A stretch of DNA of 64,000 nt from DASXMT01 sp963803065 (GCA_963803065.1 CAWDKW010000004.1:186001-250000); one strand, 5' to 3'. Positions 33,017 to 41,942 are shown, counted from the stretch's first letter. The notes: generated by a model not told the origin, from the sequence alone. Numbers and translations: made by a program.

Positions 33017-34282
33017 GTGGACAACCTCATGGTGGTTTCGAGCGATGGGCATGCGACGGCACGCATGGAGGAGTACCGGGACTATCTCGACGCCGAGTTC
33101 CGTGACGAGTTCGATGCCTTTGTCGTCGAGTACAGGGAAAAGGGCTCGCGGAACTTCGACCCCCCAGCGCTGCGACAACGTCTCGATCCCGAGCTAGTGA
33201 CGGCATGGCAGGAGGAGATGGTCGACCACGGTCGGCTCGAAGGCAGCACCGATCCCCACGCCCGCCTGAGAGAGCTCGACCGCGAGGGGATAGCCGCCGA
33301 GGTCCTGTTTCCGGACTTCGGGCTTCCCTTCGAGCTCTACTCGCCGGGACTCGCAGCCGCCAAGGGCTATCCGCCACCGGACCAGGCTCACGTCCGCGCC
33401 GCCAAGCGCGCGCACAACCGGTGGGTGGCCGACTTCTGCAGCGTCGCCCCCGACCGCCTGGCCGCCATGGCGGTCATCGACTGGACCGATGTGGAGGATG
33501 CGGTCAAGGAGATCCGTTGGGCCAGGGAGGCCGGGCTGAGAGGAGTCGTGCTGCCGTTCTTCGATCCGGTTCTCCCCCTCTACCACCCGCGCCACGACCC
33601 GATCTGGTCGACGCTCGAAGAGCTCGAGATGGTCATCAACAGCCACCAGGCCCTGTCGGGCACCTCGAACGTCCCAGCCCAGACGGGGGGCGTCCGTCAC
33701 CCCGCCGCCGCCATCCGCCTCTCAGCGGGCTGGCTCCTCTTCATCGTGCACGATCTGCTCCCGCAGATGATCTGGGGCGGCGTGCTCGAGAGCTTCCCGA
33801 GGCTGAAGTTCGTCGTGACCGAGTCAGGGTCGAGCTGGGTGGTCGCCCTCCTGGCGGACATGGACTACGCCTACCAAGGCAGCTACCTGCGGCGGGACAT
33901 CCGCGATGCCCTCCCCTTGCGTCCGAGCGAGTACTTCGAGCGGCAGTGCTACCTGGGCTCATCCATCTTCTCTCGGGCGGAGGTCGAGGGTCGTCACCGC
34001 ATCGGCGTGGGCAAGATGATGTTGGGCCAGGACTATCCCCATCACGAAGGCACAGTGCACAGCGGGACCTTGCGGTACCTGCAGGCGACCTTGGGCGCGG
34101 CTGGCGTTGCGGAGGATGAGGCGAGGATCATGCTCGGGGATACCGCGGCGGCAGTCTTTGGATTCGACCCCACGGCGCTGGCACCGGTCACAGCCCGGCT
34201 CGCCGTGCGCGTCCACGACGTCCTGCGGCCCCCGGAAGAGGACTTCTTCCCGCGTGGTGATGTCAACAAGCCCTTCGTGTAG
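33017..34282 (+). CDS. Amidohydrolase family protein (COG2159)
   Basis: A 421-residue metal-dependent hydrolase of the amidohydrolase-2 type. It opens VVSSDGHATARMEEY, where family members have the first metal ligand(s), and continues with DREGIAAEVLFPDFGLPF, VINSHQALSG and GQDYPHHEGTV near the end, where the conserved Asp and His lie. Members are hydrolases or decarboxylases of cyclic or aromatic acids. GGGGGAG 6 nt before GTG 33017 fixes the start. It is alone, with 182 nt before it. Substrate unknown. Confidence 0.85.
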   Translation: MDNLMVVSSDGHATARMEEYRDYLDAEFRDEFDAFVVEYREKGSRNFDPPALRQRLDPELVTAWQEEMVDHGRLEGSTDPHARLRELDREGIAAEVLFPDFGLPFELYSPGLAAAKGYPPPDQAHVRAAKRAHNRWVADFCSVAPDRLAAMAVIDWTDVEDAVKEIRWAREAGLRGVVLPFFDPVLPLYHPRHDPIWSTLEELEMVINSHQALSGTSNVPAQTGGVRHPAAAIRLSAGWLLFIVHDLLPQMIWGGVLESFPRLKFVVTESGSSWVVALLADMDYAYQGSYLRRDIRDALPLRPSEYFERQCYLGSSIFSRAEVEGRHRIGVGKMMLGQDYPHHEGTVHSGTLRYLQATLGAAGVAEDEARIMLGDTAAAVFGFDPTALAPVTARLAVRVHDVLRPPEEDFFPRGDVNKPFV

Positions 34283-34380
34283 CGCTCGCCGATTGCTCGA
34301 CGGTCCATCTCCTCGTGCACGCGGTGAGGGCTACAGCCCACCGATCCGAACCATGGGCGGTCCCATCTGAGGCTCGGTGC

Positions 34381-34914
34381 TCAGGATGCGAGGCCAATCT
34401 GGGCCGAAACGGCGTCATGGGCGCTGAACCGGAATGAGTAACCATGGCGACGACGAACGCCGACCAGGGGCGGCCCCTCAGACCGGTTCGCGAAAACGGC
34501 AAGCATCCAATACGAACGGTCGCCGCCAGCAACGTCGCTGATGGTGGGAAACCATTGGGCTGTCGGCAACCCGTCACGGAGCGCGCGGCGTGCCACCTCG
34601 GGCAGCGGGTCGTCGATCACGTCGAAGACTGTCTCGCTTGGTACCGGGGTCGGATCACGGCTCAGCGGCGGCTCCGTCCAAGTGCTCAGCACGTCAAGGT
34701 CGTCCGCCGAGGATTCGAGGGCGAGGGCAATGTGACCGGGATCGGCTGCACTGGAGTCAGCGAGACGGAGCTCGACCACGAGCTCAGAGCATTCGACCTC
34801 TTGGAATATCGGTTGGGCTGCGAAGCCGGTCGCACTCTCGACTCCGACCTTTACGACGTCGAGGGCGTGAGCGATGTCAGGAATCGCTATACGGAGCTTG
34901 CTGGTAGACGGCAT
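34381..34914 (-). CDS. Hypothetical protein
   Basis: 177 residues without a family I recognise. The sequence starts MPSTSKLRIAIPDIAHALDVV and reads like a soluble alpha/beta protein. It has acidic runs (SSAADPGHIALALE), no membrane segment and one cysteine. GGAGGAG lies 4 nt before ATG 34914 on the minus strand, which makes it a convincing gene. A perfect palindrome lies about 75 nt upstream. It is convergent with the amidohydrolase gene, which it follows closely. Confidence 0.65.
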   Translation of the reverse strand: MPSTSKLRIAIPDIAHALDVVKVGVESATGFAAQPIFQEVECSELVVELRLADSSAADPGHIALALESSADDLDVLSTWTEPPLSRDPTPVPSETVFDVIDDPLPEVARRALRDGLPTAQWFPTISDVAGGDRSYWMLAVFANRSEGPPLVGVRRRHGYSFRFSAHDAVSAQIGLAS

Positions 34915-34990
34915 TGCTCTCCTCCTGGAATCGAAATTGGGTTGCCGGGCCGTTGGATGCCGACGGGTATCACCGTACACGCCGAAGATG

Positions 34991-35006
34991 TCCGTTCCCT
35001 AACGGA
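34991..35006. promoter_or_regulatory. Palindrome TCCGTT-N4-AACGGA
   Basis: A perfect 6-bp inverted repeat with a CCCT centre, about 77 nt upstream of the minus-strand hypothetical gene. Candidate operator. Confidence 0.35.
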
Positions 35007-35188
35007 AACGCTGCGGGCAGCTGAAATTTTGCCGATTCGAACAAGCTCGTCCACATTACTGAGACCCCCCACGACCACGGTGCCGGCCAACGAAGGCTTC
35101 GTGTCTGTCGAAGCCGCTGGCTACGGGGTCGTTCTGCGCCGCTCGCACAAGTCGGTGGTTCAAGTGACTTTCCAGACCCCGGGCATTA

Positions 35189-35475
35189 TCAATCGGTCCG
35201 TCTGGCGGAGATAAAATTTCTCACTGCCTCCATCACCTCAGCTGGTTGCTCCCAATGCGCGTTATGTCCCGCGCGCACGACGATGTGTAACCGCCCATCG
35301 GGGATACCGGATGTCAAGCTCATTTTGATGTTCCGGTGGGAAGATGAAGTCGTCACGGCCCGCTATGACAAGCGTCGCCGCACTGATCTCGTCGAGGCGG
35401 TCCATGACCGTCCATCCCCGGAGCAGGTGGCGACCGGCCCGGATGGCCGGGCGGCGAGGGAGGTCGCGACAAGAG
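35189..35475 (-). pseudogene. C-terminal remnant of an alpha/beta hydrolase
   Basis: The minus strand encodes an alpha/beta-hydrolase ending in two frames. The first gives LLRGWTVMDRLDEI, then TLVIAGRDDFIFPPEHQNEL, which holds the usual acid-residue strand. The second gives GIPDGRLHIVVRAGHNAHWE with the catalytic His in AGHN, then EVMEAVRNFISARRTD and a TGA at 35189-35191. The shift lies at about 35308-35318. Upstream of about 35475 the homology ends and the neighbouring PIN/NYN-like gene begins on the other strand, so the first two thirds of the hydrolase are missing. Confidence 0.75.
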
Positions 35476-35531
35476 GTTGGGCGATAACGGGGCATTGCCT
35501 GACGGCGGTAAGACGGCGCGATGCTGTTCGG

Positions 35532-35894
35532 ATGCTGGTGATCGACGTGGCCAACGTAATCGGTTCTCGCCCAACCGGCTGGTGGCGCGATCGGCCGGGC
35601 GCGACACGGCGCTTCACCGAACGGGTGCGGGCGACGGTGACCTCCGGACGGCTGGAACTGCCGGTGACCCTCGTACTCGAAGGCCAAGCCCGAGCCGGAG
35701 CCGACGAAGCTGATGTGGACGGCGTTGAGGTTGTGCATGCGCCCGGCGAGGGCGACGACACGATCGCGACCATCGCCGAGGCACACCGCGATGTGATCGT
35801 GGTCACGGCCGATCGGGAATTGGCCGAGCGGGTCCGAGGGGTCAACGCCCAGGTCGTCGGGCCGAGCTGGCTGCTCGACCAGCTCGTGGATTGA
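35532..35894 (+). CDS. Small NYN/PIN-like nuclease-fold protein
   Basis: About 120 residues. The start MLVIDVANVIGSRPTGWW is the first strand of a PIN/NYN fold with the conserved Asp-Ala-Asn. Later strands carry EGDDTIATIAEA and VIVVTADRELAERVRG, with the acidic residues expected for the metal site, and the tail is VVGPSWLLDQL. Relatives such as YacP-like proteins act on RNA. The start is uncertain because no ribosome-binding site is visible before ATG 35532. It overlaps the hydrolase-remnant neighbourhood and ends 89 nt before the DinB-type pseudogene. Confidence 0.7.
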   Translation: MLVIDVANVIGSRPTGWWRDRPGATRRFTERVRATVTSGRLELPVTLVLEGQARAGADEADVDGVEVVHAPGEGDDTIATIAEAHRDVIVVTADRELAERVRGVNAQVVGPSWLLDQLVD

Positions 35895-35970
35895 ACCCGC
35901 GGGCGATCGCGGGCCCGGGCTTGCCGGACACCGTTCGGTAACCGAGCCTGCCGATGGGATCGTCCCGCTC

Positions 35971-35976
35971 TACAAT
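35971..35976 (+). promoter_or_regulatory. -10 element TACAAT, leaderless start
   Basis: TACAAT is followed by 7 nt and ATG 35984. It is one of the closest matches to the -10 consensus in the window. Confidence 0.5.
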
Positions 35977-35983
35977 CGATCCG

Positions 35984-36533
35984 ATGAGCCAAGCGCAGGC
36001 ACGGTACCGACTGACCGCGGGGGCCTTCGACGCCCGAGTGCAGGCGGCGCCTCCCGATAGTTGGAACGGCCAGTCCCCCTGTACGGAGTGGCGAGCTCGC
36101 GACGTCGTCGCCCATGTGGTCGACAATCACCGGCGGTTGATCGTCGAGGTGGACGGGGTCGAGTCCAAGCCGATGACGGCGGATGAGGACCCGAAGGCGG
36201 CCTGGACGTCGGCTTTACGCGGCCATGTGCGAGCTCACGGAGGACCCCGAGGCTATGGCCCGCTCCGTCGAGGGCCCGATGGGACCGATGCCCCTCGAGC
36301 AGATCCTTCCTCAGTTCGTGTGCATGGACATGCTGGTGCACACCTGGGATCTCGCCCGGGCGGTCGGAGGTGACGAGCAGCTCGATGAAGAATCCGTACG
36401 AGACGCCTTCGAGACGCTGAAGCCCATGGACACCATGATCCGCCAGCCGAACGTGTTCGGCCCGAAGTTGGACCCACCGCCAGGGGCGGACGTGCAGACT
36501 GAGTTCCTCTACTTCCTGGGACGCCGGGCGTAG
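35984..36533 (+). pseudogene. Frameshifted DinB-fold mycothiol-type protein (TIGR03086 type)
   Basis: The first frame gives RYRLTAGAFDARVQAAP, WNGQSPCTEWRARDVVAHVV (metal His) and DNHRRLIVEV to about 36210. The second frame, one base later, gives LYAAMCELTEDPEAMAR, then FVCMDMLVHTWDLARAVGGD and ends FLYFLGRRA. Both halves are unmistakably one TIGR03086-type protein of about 180 residues. The switch lies near 36205-36215. The promoter element and start look intact, so the lesion may be young or a sequencing error. Confidence 0.8.
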
Positions 36534-36636
36534 CTTCGGGTCCCCGAGAAGGCTTATACGTGGGCCTTCTGGAGCGCCCGTCGGGCCAACGAACAGGGAG
36601 GGCAGAGCATCGCTACCGGGTCGACGATGCCGCCGC

Positions 36637-37791
36637 TCAACTGCGCAGTTCCACGTTGAGCCGTGCGGCCTGTCGCGTGAGGTGGTCGCGTTCTGCGAGG
36701 TTGGGTGCTGATCGGGCGGCTTCGGCGTAGAGCCGTGCTGCGGTGGCTGGGTCGCCGTCACGCTCGTGTAGGTACGCCGCGACGGCGGCGTGGCGGGGGA
36801 GGGCGGGGTCGAGCTCGGCCAGGGCGGCCAGTCCGGCCCGGGGCCCGTCGGCCTCGCCGACCGCGACGGCCCGGTTGAGGCGGGCCACCGGGCTGTCGGT
36901 GAGGCGCACCAGTTCGTCGTACCACTCGACGATCTGCACCCAATCTGTCTCCTCGGCCGTCCGCGCGTCGGCGTGGAGCGCGGCGATGGCGGCCTGGGCC
37001 TGGAACTCCCCCAGGCGGTCGCGGCTGAGGGCTGTCTGGAGCACGTCGACGCCTTCAGCGACCAGGCGGGTGTTCCACAGGTTGCGGTCCTGCTGGGCAA
37101 GAGGCACGAGGCTGCCGTCGGGGCTGGTCCGTGCCGGGCGCCGTGCATGGTGGAGCAGCATGAGCGCAAGCAGGCCCGCGACCTCCTCATGGTTGGTCCT
37201 GGCCGCCAGCTGGCGAGTGAGCCGGATCGCCTCGCCGGCGAGGTCGACGTCGCCGGAGTACCCCTCGTTGAAGACCAGGTAGAGCACGCGCATCACGGTG
37301 GCGACGTCACCGGGCTGGTCGAACCGGACGCCGGCGACGGTTCGCTTGGCCCGGCTGATCCGCTGGGCCATGGTCGCTTCCGGAACGAGGTAGGCCTGCG
37401 CGATCTGCCGCGTGGTCAGGCCACCGACCGCGCGCAGCGTGAGTACGACGGCAGAAGCCGGTGTCAGGGACGGGTGAGCGCACAGGAAGTACAGCTGGAG
37501 CGTGTCATCCGCCACCTCGCCCGGGCCGGGCATGGGCTCGCGCTCGACGAGCACCTCGCGGTGCCGTCGGGAGGAATCAGCGCGGGCGGCGTCGAGGAAC
37601 TTCCGCCAGGCCACGGTGACCAGCCAGCCCTTGGGATCCCGCGGCGGGTCGTCCGGCCATACGCGCAGCGCCTCGACCAGGGCGTCCTGCACGGCATCCT
37701 CAGCCGCCGCGAAGTCGGCTCCGCGACGGACGAGGATCCCGATCACAGTCGGTGTGAGGGTCCGCAGCACGGCCTCGTCCACCTGTGTCAC
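36637..37791 (-). CDS. ECF42-type RNA polymerase sigma factor
   Basis: A 384-residue sigma factor. Regions 2 and 4 lie in the first 170 residues (DFAAAEDAVQDALVEAL, KGWLVTVAWRKFLDAAR, LTTRQIAQAYLVPEATMAQRI). The remaining 200 residues are the helical, TPR-like C-terminal extension of this group (DUF6596 type; FNEGYSGDVDLAGEAIRLTR, ADWVQIVEWYDELVRLT-like). ECF42 factors are linked to DGPF proteins, and such a gene lies directly upstream with a 4-nt GTGA overlap at 37788-37791. The C-terminal extension, not an anti-sigma factor, is thought to regulate the group. Confidence 0.92.
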   Translation of the reverse strand: MTQVDEAVLRTLTPTVIGILVRRGADFAAAEDAVQDALVEALRVWPDDPPRDPKGWLVTVAWRKFLDAARADSSRRHREVLVEREPMPGPGEVADDTLQLYFLCAHPSLTPASAVVLTLRAVGGLTTRQIAQAYLVPEATMAQRISRAKRTVAGVRFDQPGDVATVMRVLYLVFNEGYSGDVDLAGEAIRLTRQLAARTNHEEVAGLLALMLLHHARRPARTSPDGSLVPLAQQDRNLWNTRLVAEGVDVLQTALSRDRLGEFQAQAAIAALHADARTAEETDWVQIVEWYDELVRLTDSPVARLNRAVAVGEADGPRAGLAALAELDPALPRHAAVAAYLHERDGDPATAARLYAEAARSAPNLAERDHLTRQAARLNVELRS

Positions 37792-38195
37792 TCCGTGATG
37801 GTCGGGGGCGCGGCCAGGAAGGGACGGACCTCGAGCCACTCGTGAATCGGCTTCCCTCCCGCGCCCGGAGCCGCGGACAGCTCGCCGGCCAGCTCGAGTG
37901 CCCGCTCGTAGGTCTCGACGTCGATCACCATCCAGCCGGCGATCAGGTCTTTGGTCTCCGCGAACGGGCCGTCGGTGACCGGCGACCGCCCTTCGCCGTC
38001 GTAGCGGACGAACGTGCCCTCCGGGGAGAGCGCCTGACTGTCGACGAACTCGCCGGTGCCCTCGAGCCGAGCGGCGAAGTCCTGCATGTACTGCATGTGG
38101 GCCGAGATCTCCCCCGGCGTCCACTGGTCCATCGGCACGTCGTTGACCGGTGCCGGCGCGCCACGGTAGTGCTTGAGCAGCAGGTACTTGGCCAT
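37788..38195 (-). CDS. DGPF-domain (YCII-related) protein
   Basis: A 135-residue ferredoxin-like-fold protein: MAKYLLLKHYRGAP at the start, MQYMQDFAARLEGTGEFVD, and the signature VTDGPFAETKDLIAGWMVID with the DGPF motif. These proteins are the constant partners of ECF42 sigma factors, and their biochemical role is unknown. AAGGAG lies 6 nt before ATG 38195; ATG 38198 is too close to it. The stop overlaps the sigma-factor GTG. The promoter at 38246-38272 matches the ECF42 pattern, so the pair is probably self-activated. Confidence 0.92.
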   Translation of the reverse strand: MAKYLLLKHYRGAPAPVNDVPMDQWTPGEISAHMQYMQDFAARLEGTGEFVDSQALSPEGTFVRYDGEGRSPVTDGPFAETKDLIAGWMVIDVETYERALELAGELSAAPGAGGKPIHEWLEVRPFLAAPPTITE

Positions 38196-38245
38196 CATGT
38201 TCTCCTTTGTCAGGTACGGCCCATTGTGGCCATGTTCACGCCGGG

Positions 38246-38272
38246 GACGGAGCGGAGCGCGGGTTCTCGACA
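38246..38272 (-). promoter_or_regulatory. ECF42-type promoter TGTCGA-N17-CGTC
   Basis: On the minus strand TGTCGA (38272-38267) and CGTC (38249-38246) are separated by 17 nt. Transcription would start about 45 nt before the DGPF gene. The elements match those reported for ECF42 targets. Confidence 0.65.
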
Positions 38273-38448
38273 TCCCACCGCGACATTTCCTGGCGGACTT
38301 TCTTGATCGTGGCCCGGCGAGCACCAGGCGGACCGAGTGCACACGCTCCGTTCCCGAACGTGCACGCTCTGAGCGCGGAACAATGGGCATTGTCACAGGC
38401 GGCGCTGCAATCTCGTCTTACAGGAATGAGGAGACGGAAGGAGTAGTC

Positions 38449-39411
38449 GTGAAGGTCTTCGTAGCTGGTGCCACAGGCGTCCTCGGAAGAGCGCTCGTCC
38501 CGCTGCTCGTAGCGCGAGGCCACGATGTGGTCGGGATGACCAGGAGCGGATCGAAACAGGACATGGTGCGCAGCCTGGGAGCACGACCTGTCGTGGCCGA
38601 TGCTCTCGACCCCGACTCGGTCGCCCAGGCGGTGGCGTCCGCCGAGCCCGAGGTGATCGTGCACGAGCTCACGGCACTGTCCGGGAAGATGTCGGTGAGG
38701 GACATGCGCCATCCCGAGCGCTCACCCTTGGCAATCATGACCAATCGACTGCGCACCGAGGCGACGGACCATCTCCTGGCCGCCGGCCGCCCCGTGGGGG
38801 TACGGCGCTTCGTGGCGCAGAGCTTCGCCGCGTTTCGGTGGGCCCCGACAGGAGGGCCGGTGCTGACCGAGGACGATCCCGTCGATCCCAACCCGCCAGC
38901 GGGGCTCCGAAGTGCGCTCGTGGGCATTCTCCATGTGGAGCGGACCGTGCCGATGATCGGGTGGGGCGAGGGTCTCGTATTGCGCTACGGCGGCTTCTAC
39001 GGTCCGGGGACCGCGATCAGCCGGGCTCCGGATGCGGCGATGGCAGCGCCGGTCCGCAAGCGCCGCTTCCCAATCATCGGCGACGGTGGTGGGGTCTTCT
39101 CACACGTCCACATCGACGACGCTGCGGCCGCCACCGTCGCCGCGATAGACCACGGGCAGCCGGGTATCTACAACATTGTCGACGACGAGCCCGCGCCGGT
39201 TCGGGAATGGCTGCCGGTGCTGGCGAGCGCGCTCGATGCCAAGCCGCCGAGGCATATCCCACGCTGGCTCGGGCGGCTGGCAGCCGGTGAGGCGGCAACG
39301 ATCATGATGACCGAAGGGCGGGGTGCCTCGAACGCGAAGGCCCGACGCGAGCTCGACTGGCAGCCGCGTTATGCGAGCTGGCGGTTGGGCTTCGCGCAGG
39401 GACTCGGCTGA
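38449..39411 (+). CDS. NAD-dependent epimerase/dehydratase family protein
   Basis: A 320-residue extended SDR: VKVFVAGATGVLGRALVPLL is the nucleotide-binding start, followed by LGARPVVADALD, HELTALSGKMSVRDM and LVLRYGGFYGPGT. The classical YxxxK pair is not evident, since the helix reads LRSALVGILHVERTV, so chemistry is uncertain; it may be an atypical NAD-binding isomerase or reductase. GGAAGGAG 5-6 nt before GTG 38449 sets the start. It is divergent from the ECF42 module, and the intervening 250 nt contain the ECF42 promoter. Confidence 0.82.
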   Translation: MKVFVAGATGVLGRALVPLLVARGHDVVGMTRSGSKQDMVRSLGARPVVADALDPDSVAQAVASAEPEVIVHELTALSGKMSVRDMRHPERSPLAIMTNRLRTEATDHLLAAGRPVGVRRFVAQSFAAFRWAPTGGPVLTEDDPVDPNPPAGLRSALVGILHVERTVPMIGWGEGLVLRYGGFYGPGTAISRAPDAAMAAPVRKRRFPIIGDGGGVFSHVHIDDAAAATVAAIDHGQPGIYNIVDDEPAPVREWLPVLASALDAKPPRHIPRWLGRLAAGEAATIMMTEGRGASNAKARRELDWQPRYASWRLGFAQGLG

Positions 39412-39419
39412 ATCGCCCA

Positions 39420-39924
39420 CTACCGGATCGTTGATCGCCAGAGGCGCTTCCTCCGACGCCAGACGTGCACCGCCAGGTAGACGACGAGGATGATCCCGGA
39501 GTCGAGGTGCCACCGGTAGAAGGGCTTGGGGAGCGGCAGCTGCGTCGGTGCGCCGCGGTTCCAGTCCACGATCCCCGACACGAGCATGTTGACGGTGATG
39601 ATGAGGAGCAGGAGGTCAGAGAGCGTAAGGCGAACCATTCGTTGGACGAACCTCCGGGCGCCGGACGAGCTCGGTGGCCATGCGAGCGAGGGTCCGGCGG
39701 CGCTGGGCCAGGTGTACGACCACCAGTCCGACGAACACCAGGCCAACGTCGGCGTGGAAGGCGACCCGCACGTGCAGTAGCTGGAGCGTGACGAGTGCGG
39801 CCGCCGCCGAGCACAGGAGACCGAGATGAACCGCCCAACGGGATCGGGCGCGCCATGCGGTCCGGGAGTCGGCCGGCCGCTCGAGCGACACCTCGACCTG
39901 GGGCTCGAGCGGTGCGTCAACCAT
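39420..39924 (-). pseudogene. Four-helix membrane protein split by a frameshift
   Basis: The first frame gives a basic start (MVDAPLEPQ), two helices (VHLGLLCSAAAALVTLQLL, GLVFVGLVVVHLAQ) and RRRTLARMATEL. The second, from about 39660 on, gives RRFVQRMVRLTLSDLLLL, helix VNMLVSGIVDWNRGAP and the final YRWHLDSGIILVVYLAVHVW with WRSTIR at the end. His-containing helix pairs and the loop lengths suggest one four-helix cytochrome-b-like (DUF4405-like) protein. A second reading is two coupled genes, with the downstream one starting at an internal ATG (about 39638). It lies downstream of the ABC permease with a 42-nt gap. Confidence 0.6.
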
Positions 39925-39966
39925 CGTGCACCTGCCTCGGTCGGCGGGTGAGTCCGGCCGGGGACG

Positions 39967-41037
39967 TCACGCCGCCCGGCGTCTGACCAGCCACACGGTG
40001 ACGACGATGAGCAGCATCGACAGCGCGAGCAGCCAGCCGCCCTCGATCCACTGGAACGGCCAGAACCGACTGGTCGGCTGGTAGCTGGTCACCTGCATGT
40101 AGCCGTGCTGGGCGAGGTACTGCAAGGTGTCGAAGGACTTCGGGACCCCGCCCTTCCCGGCCACCTGTGATGGTGCCCCCAGGAGGACCTGGTCGATCAC
40201 GGACTGGCTGACCGGCTGGCCGCCCTTGGTCGTCCAGTGCTGGCTCACGATCCACGCAGAACCCGGCACGTTCAGTGTGCTGGTGACCAGCGGCGTCAGG
40301 TAGTGCTGGCGCAGCCAACCCCCGGTCATAAGGGCGAGCCCGGTGTAGGCGGCCAGGGTGGCAACAATGGCGGGGACGACCCGACGGATGAGCTTGCCGG
40401 CCAAGACGCCGATCGCGAACGCGACAAGCGTCCATGAGGCGAACGTGACCCCGCGCAGGTCGAACAGGCCGGGAGCGAGCGGATTCAACGTGAGCGGAGT
40501 CAACGTGGTCGGCGACAGGGGCTGGTTGCCCGTGGCGAAGTACGGCTGGTAGTACCAGGACATCAGCGCGCCGAGAGCCCCGGCGGCGATGGCCACGACG
40601 ACCCCGAGCGCCACCAGCTTGACGAGCGTCCAACGCACCCGCCCGAAGCCTTGGGTCCAGGCAAACCGGAAGGTACCGGTCTCGAGCTCACGGGCCAGCA
40701 CCGGCGCCCCGACGAACGCCCCGATCAGTGCGGGCGCTGCCTGCAGCACGAGGCCATTCGCCAGAAAGCCGCCAGTGCCATTGAAGGTGTTGACCAGGTC
40801 ACTGCAGGCGATTGAGCCCGCCGGGTGGCAGGCGGTCGCGGCGGCGTAGGCGTGGTGCAGCTGAAGGCCTTCGATCCACAGCAACAGCGCCAGCGCGCCC
40901 AGGAGCGCGGCTGCGCCGCTCAACGCCGTCCGGTGCTGCCGCCAGATGACCCAGGCCATCCGCCGCCACCGCACTGGCCGCAGGCTGGCGTCGTCCTCCT
41001 GATCGAGGGGCACGGTCGGTACAGCCAGCGCGGTCAT
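39967..41037 (-). CDS. ABC transporter permease
   Basis: A 356-residue membrane protein with about six helices (near 40-55, 95-115, 140-165, 210-235, 245-262 and 330-350). It opens with a basic segment RRMAWVIWRQHRTALSG and contains LARELETGTFRFAWTQGF, typical of ABC-2-type permeases next to YtrA regulators. A large extracytoplasmic loop lies before the last helix. It overlaps the ATPase gene by 4 nt at 41034-41037 and belongs to a GntR-ATPase-permease operon. Its substrate is unknown; in related systems it is a peptide, lipid or antibiotic. Confidence 0.88.
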   Translation of the reverse strand: MTALAVPTVPLDQEDDASLRPVRWRRMAWVIWRQHRTALSGAAALLGALALLLWIEGLQLHHAYAAATACHPAGSIACSDLVNTFNGTGGFLANGLVLQAAPALIGAFVGAPVLARELETGTFRFAWTQGFGRVRWTLVKLVALGVVVAIAAGALGALMSWYYQPYFATGNQPLSPTTLTPLTLNPLAPGLFDLRGVTFASWTLVAFAIGVLAGKLIRRVVPAIVATLAAYTGLALMTGGWLRQHYLTPLVTSTLNVPGSAWIVSQHWTTKGGQPVSQSVIDQVLLGAPSQVAGKGGVPKSFDTLQYLAQHGYMQVTSYQPTSRFWPFQWIEGGWLLALSMLLIVVTVWLVRRRAA

Positions 41038-41942
41038 TTGGCCACCGCCGACACTTCGGCATCCCCGCGGGCCGGCCCTGGCAGCGCAGCGGCGGCGGGC
41101 TCGCGGAGATAGGACAGAGCGAGTTCCTCCAGACCGACCGGATGGGCCTCCCAGCCCGCCGGGACCGGATCGTCCACGGTGGCCCGCACCAGCATGTGGG
41201 CCTGTACCTCGCCACGGCGGACATGCACCACCGGCCGTTCAGCGTACGTCGCGGCCTCGGCGGCCGGCCCGGTGAGCATGCGGTGGCCGGCCAGCAGGTC
41301 GTCGACCTCGCCGGCCATCTGCACCCGGCCTTGCGACAGCACGATCAGGTAGTCGGCCACCCGTTCGAGCTCGGCGAGCACGTGCGAGGACAACACCACC
41401 GACACACCCTCGTCGGCTGCCGCCATCAGCACCGTGGCCATGAAGTCGTGTCGGGCAATCGGATCGAGCATCGCCACCGGCTCGTCGAGCACAAGCAGTT
41501 GCGGCCGCCTGGCCAGCGCCAATGTCAGCGCGAGCTGCGCCTGCTGGCCGCCCGACATCTTGCCCGCCTTCTGCCTCACCGGGATGCCCAGTTCGGCCAG
41601 CCGGGCCTGGGCAAATGCCTGATCGAAGCGCCGGTTCAGGTTGCGGGTCAGGTGCAGCATGTCCGCGGCCGACAAGTTCTTGTACAGCGGCGTGTCCTGG
41701 GCGACGAAGGCGATGCCGTCGAGGGCGGGCAGGGAGCCGGCGCGGCGACCACCGAGAACGGTCAGCTCACCGGTCGTCGGTGTTGCCAGCCCGACGGCCA
41801 GGTTCAACAGCGTGCTCTTGCCGGCGCCATTCGGGCCGACCAGCGCGGCCACATGCCCTTCGGGAATGGCCAAGGTGCATTCGTGCAGTGCCCTCGTGGC
41901 GCCATAGGACTTGCCCAGGCTGTAGGACTCGAGGACGTTCAT
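41034..41942 (-). CDS. ABC transporter ATP-binding protein
   Basis: A 302-residue ATPase with Walker A GPNGAGKST, Q-loop FVAQDTPLY, signature MSGGQQAQLALTLAL (the usual Gln-Arg is Gln-Ala), Walker B LLVLDEPVAMLD and the H-loop SSHVLAELERV. A C-terminal extension of about 80 residues follows. It starts MNVLESYSLGKSYG, overlaps the GntR stop by 4 nt and overlaps the permease start by 4 nt. It drives the permease at 39967. Expression is set by the GntR protein. Confidence 0.93.
   Translation of the reverse strand: MNVLESYSLGKSYGATRALHECTLAIPEGHVAALVGPNGAGKSTLLNLAVGLATPTTGELTVLGGRRAGSLPALDGIAFVAQDTPLYKNLSAADMLHLTRNLNRRFDQAFAQARLAELGIPVRQKAGKMSGGQQAQLALTLALARRPQLLVLDEPVAMLDPIARHDFMATVLMAAADEGVSVVLSSHVLAELERVADYLIVLSQGRVQMAGEVDDLLAGHRMLTGPAAEAATYAERPVVHVRRGEVQAHMLVRATVDDPVPAGWEAHPVGLEELALSYLREPAAAALPGPARGDAEVSAVAK

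Noticed and set aside
38449..39411. Start at the far upstream ATG 38173 of the same frame
   Set aside because: It would overlap the ECF42 promoter and the DGPF gene; GTG 38449 has a good ribosome-binding site and the nucleotide-binding motif begins there.
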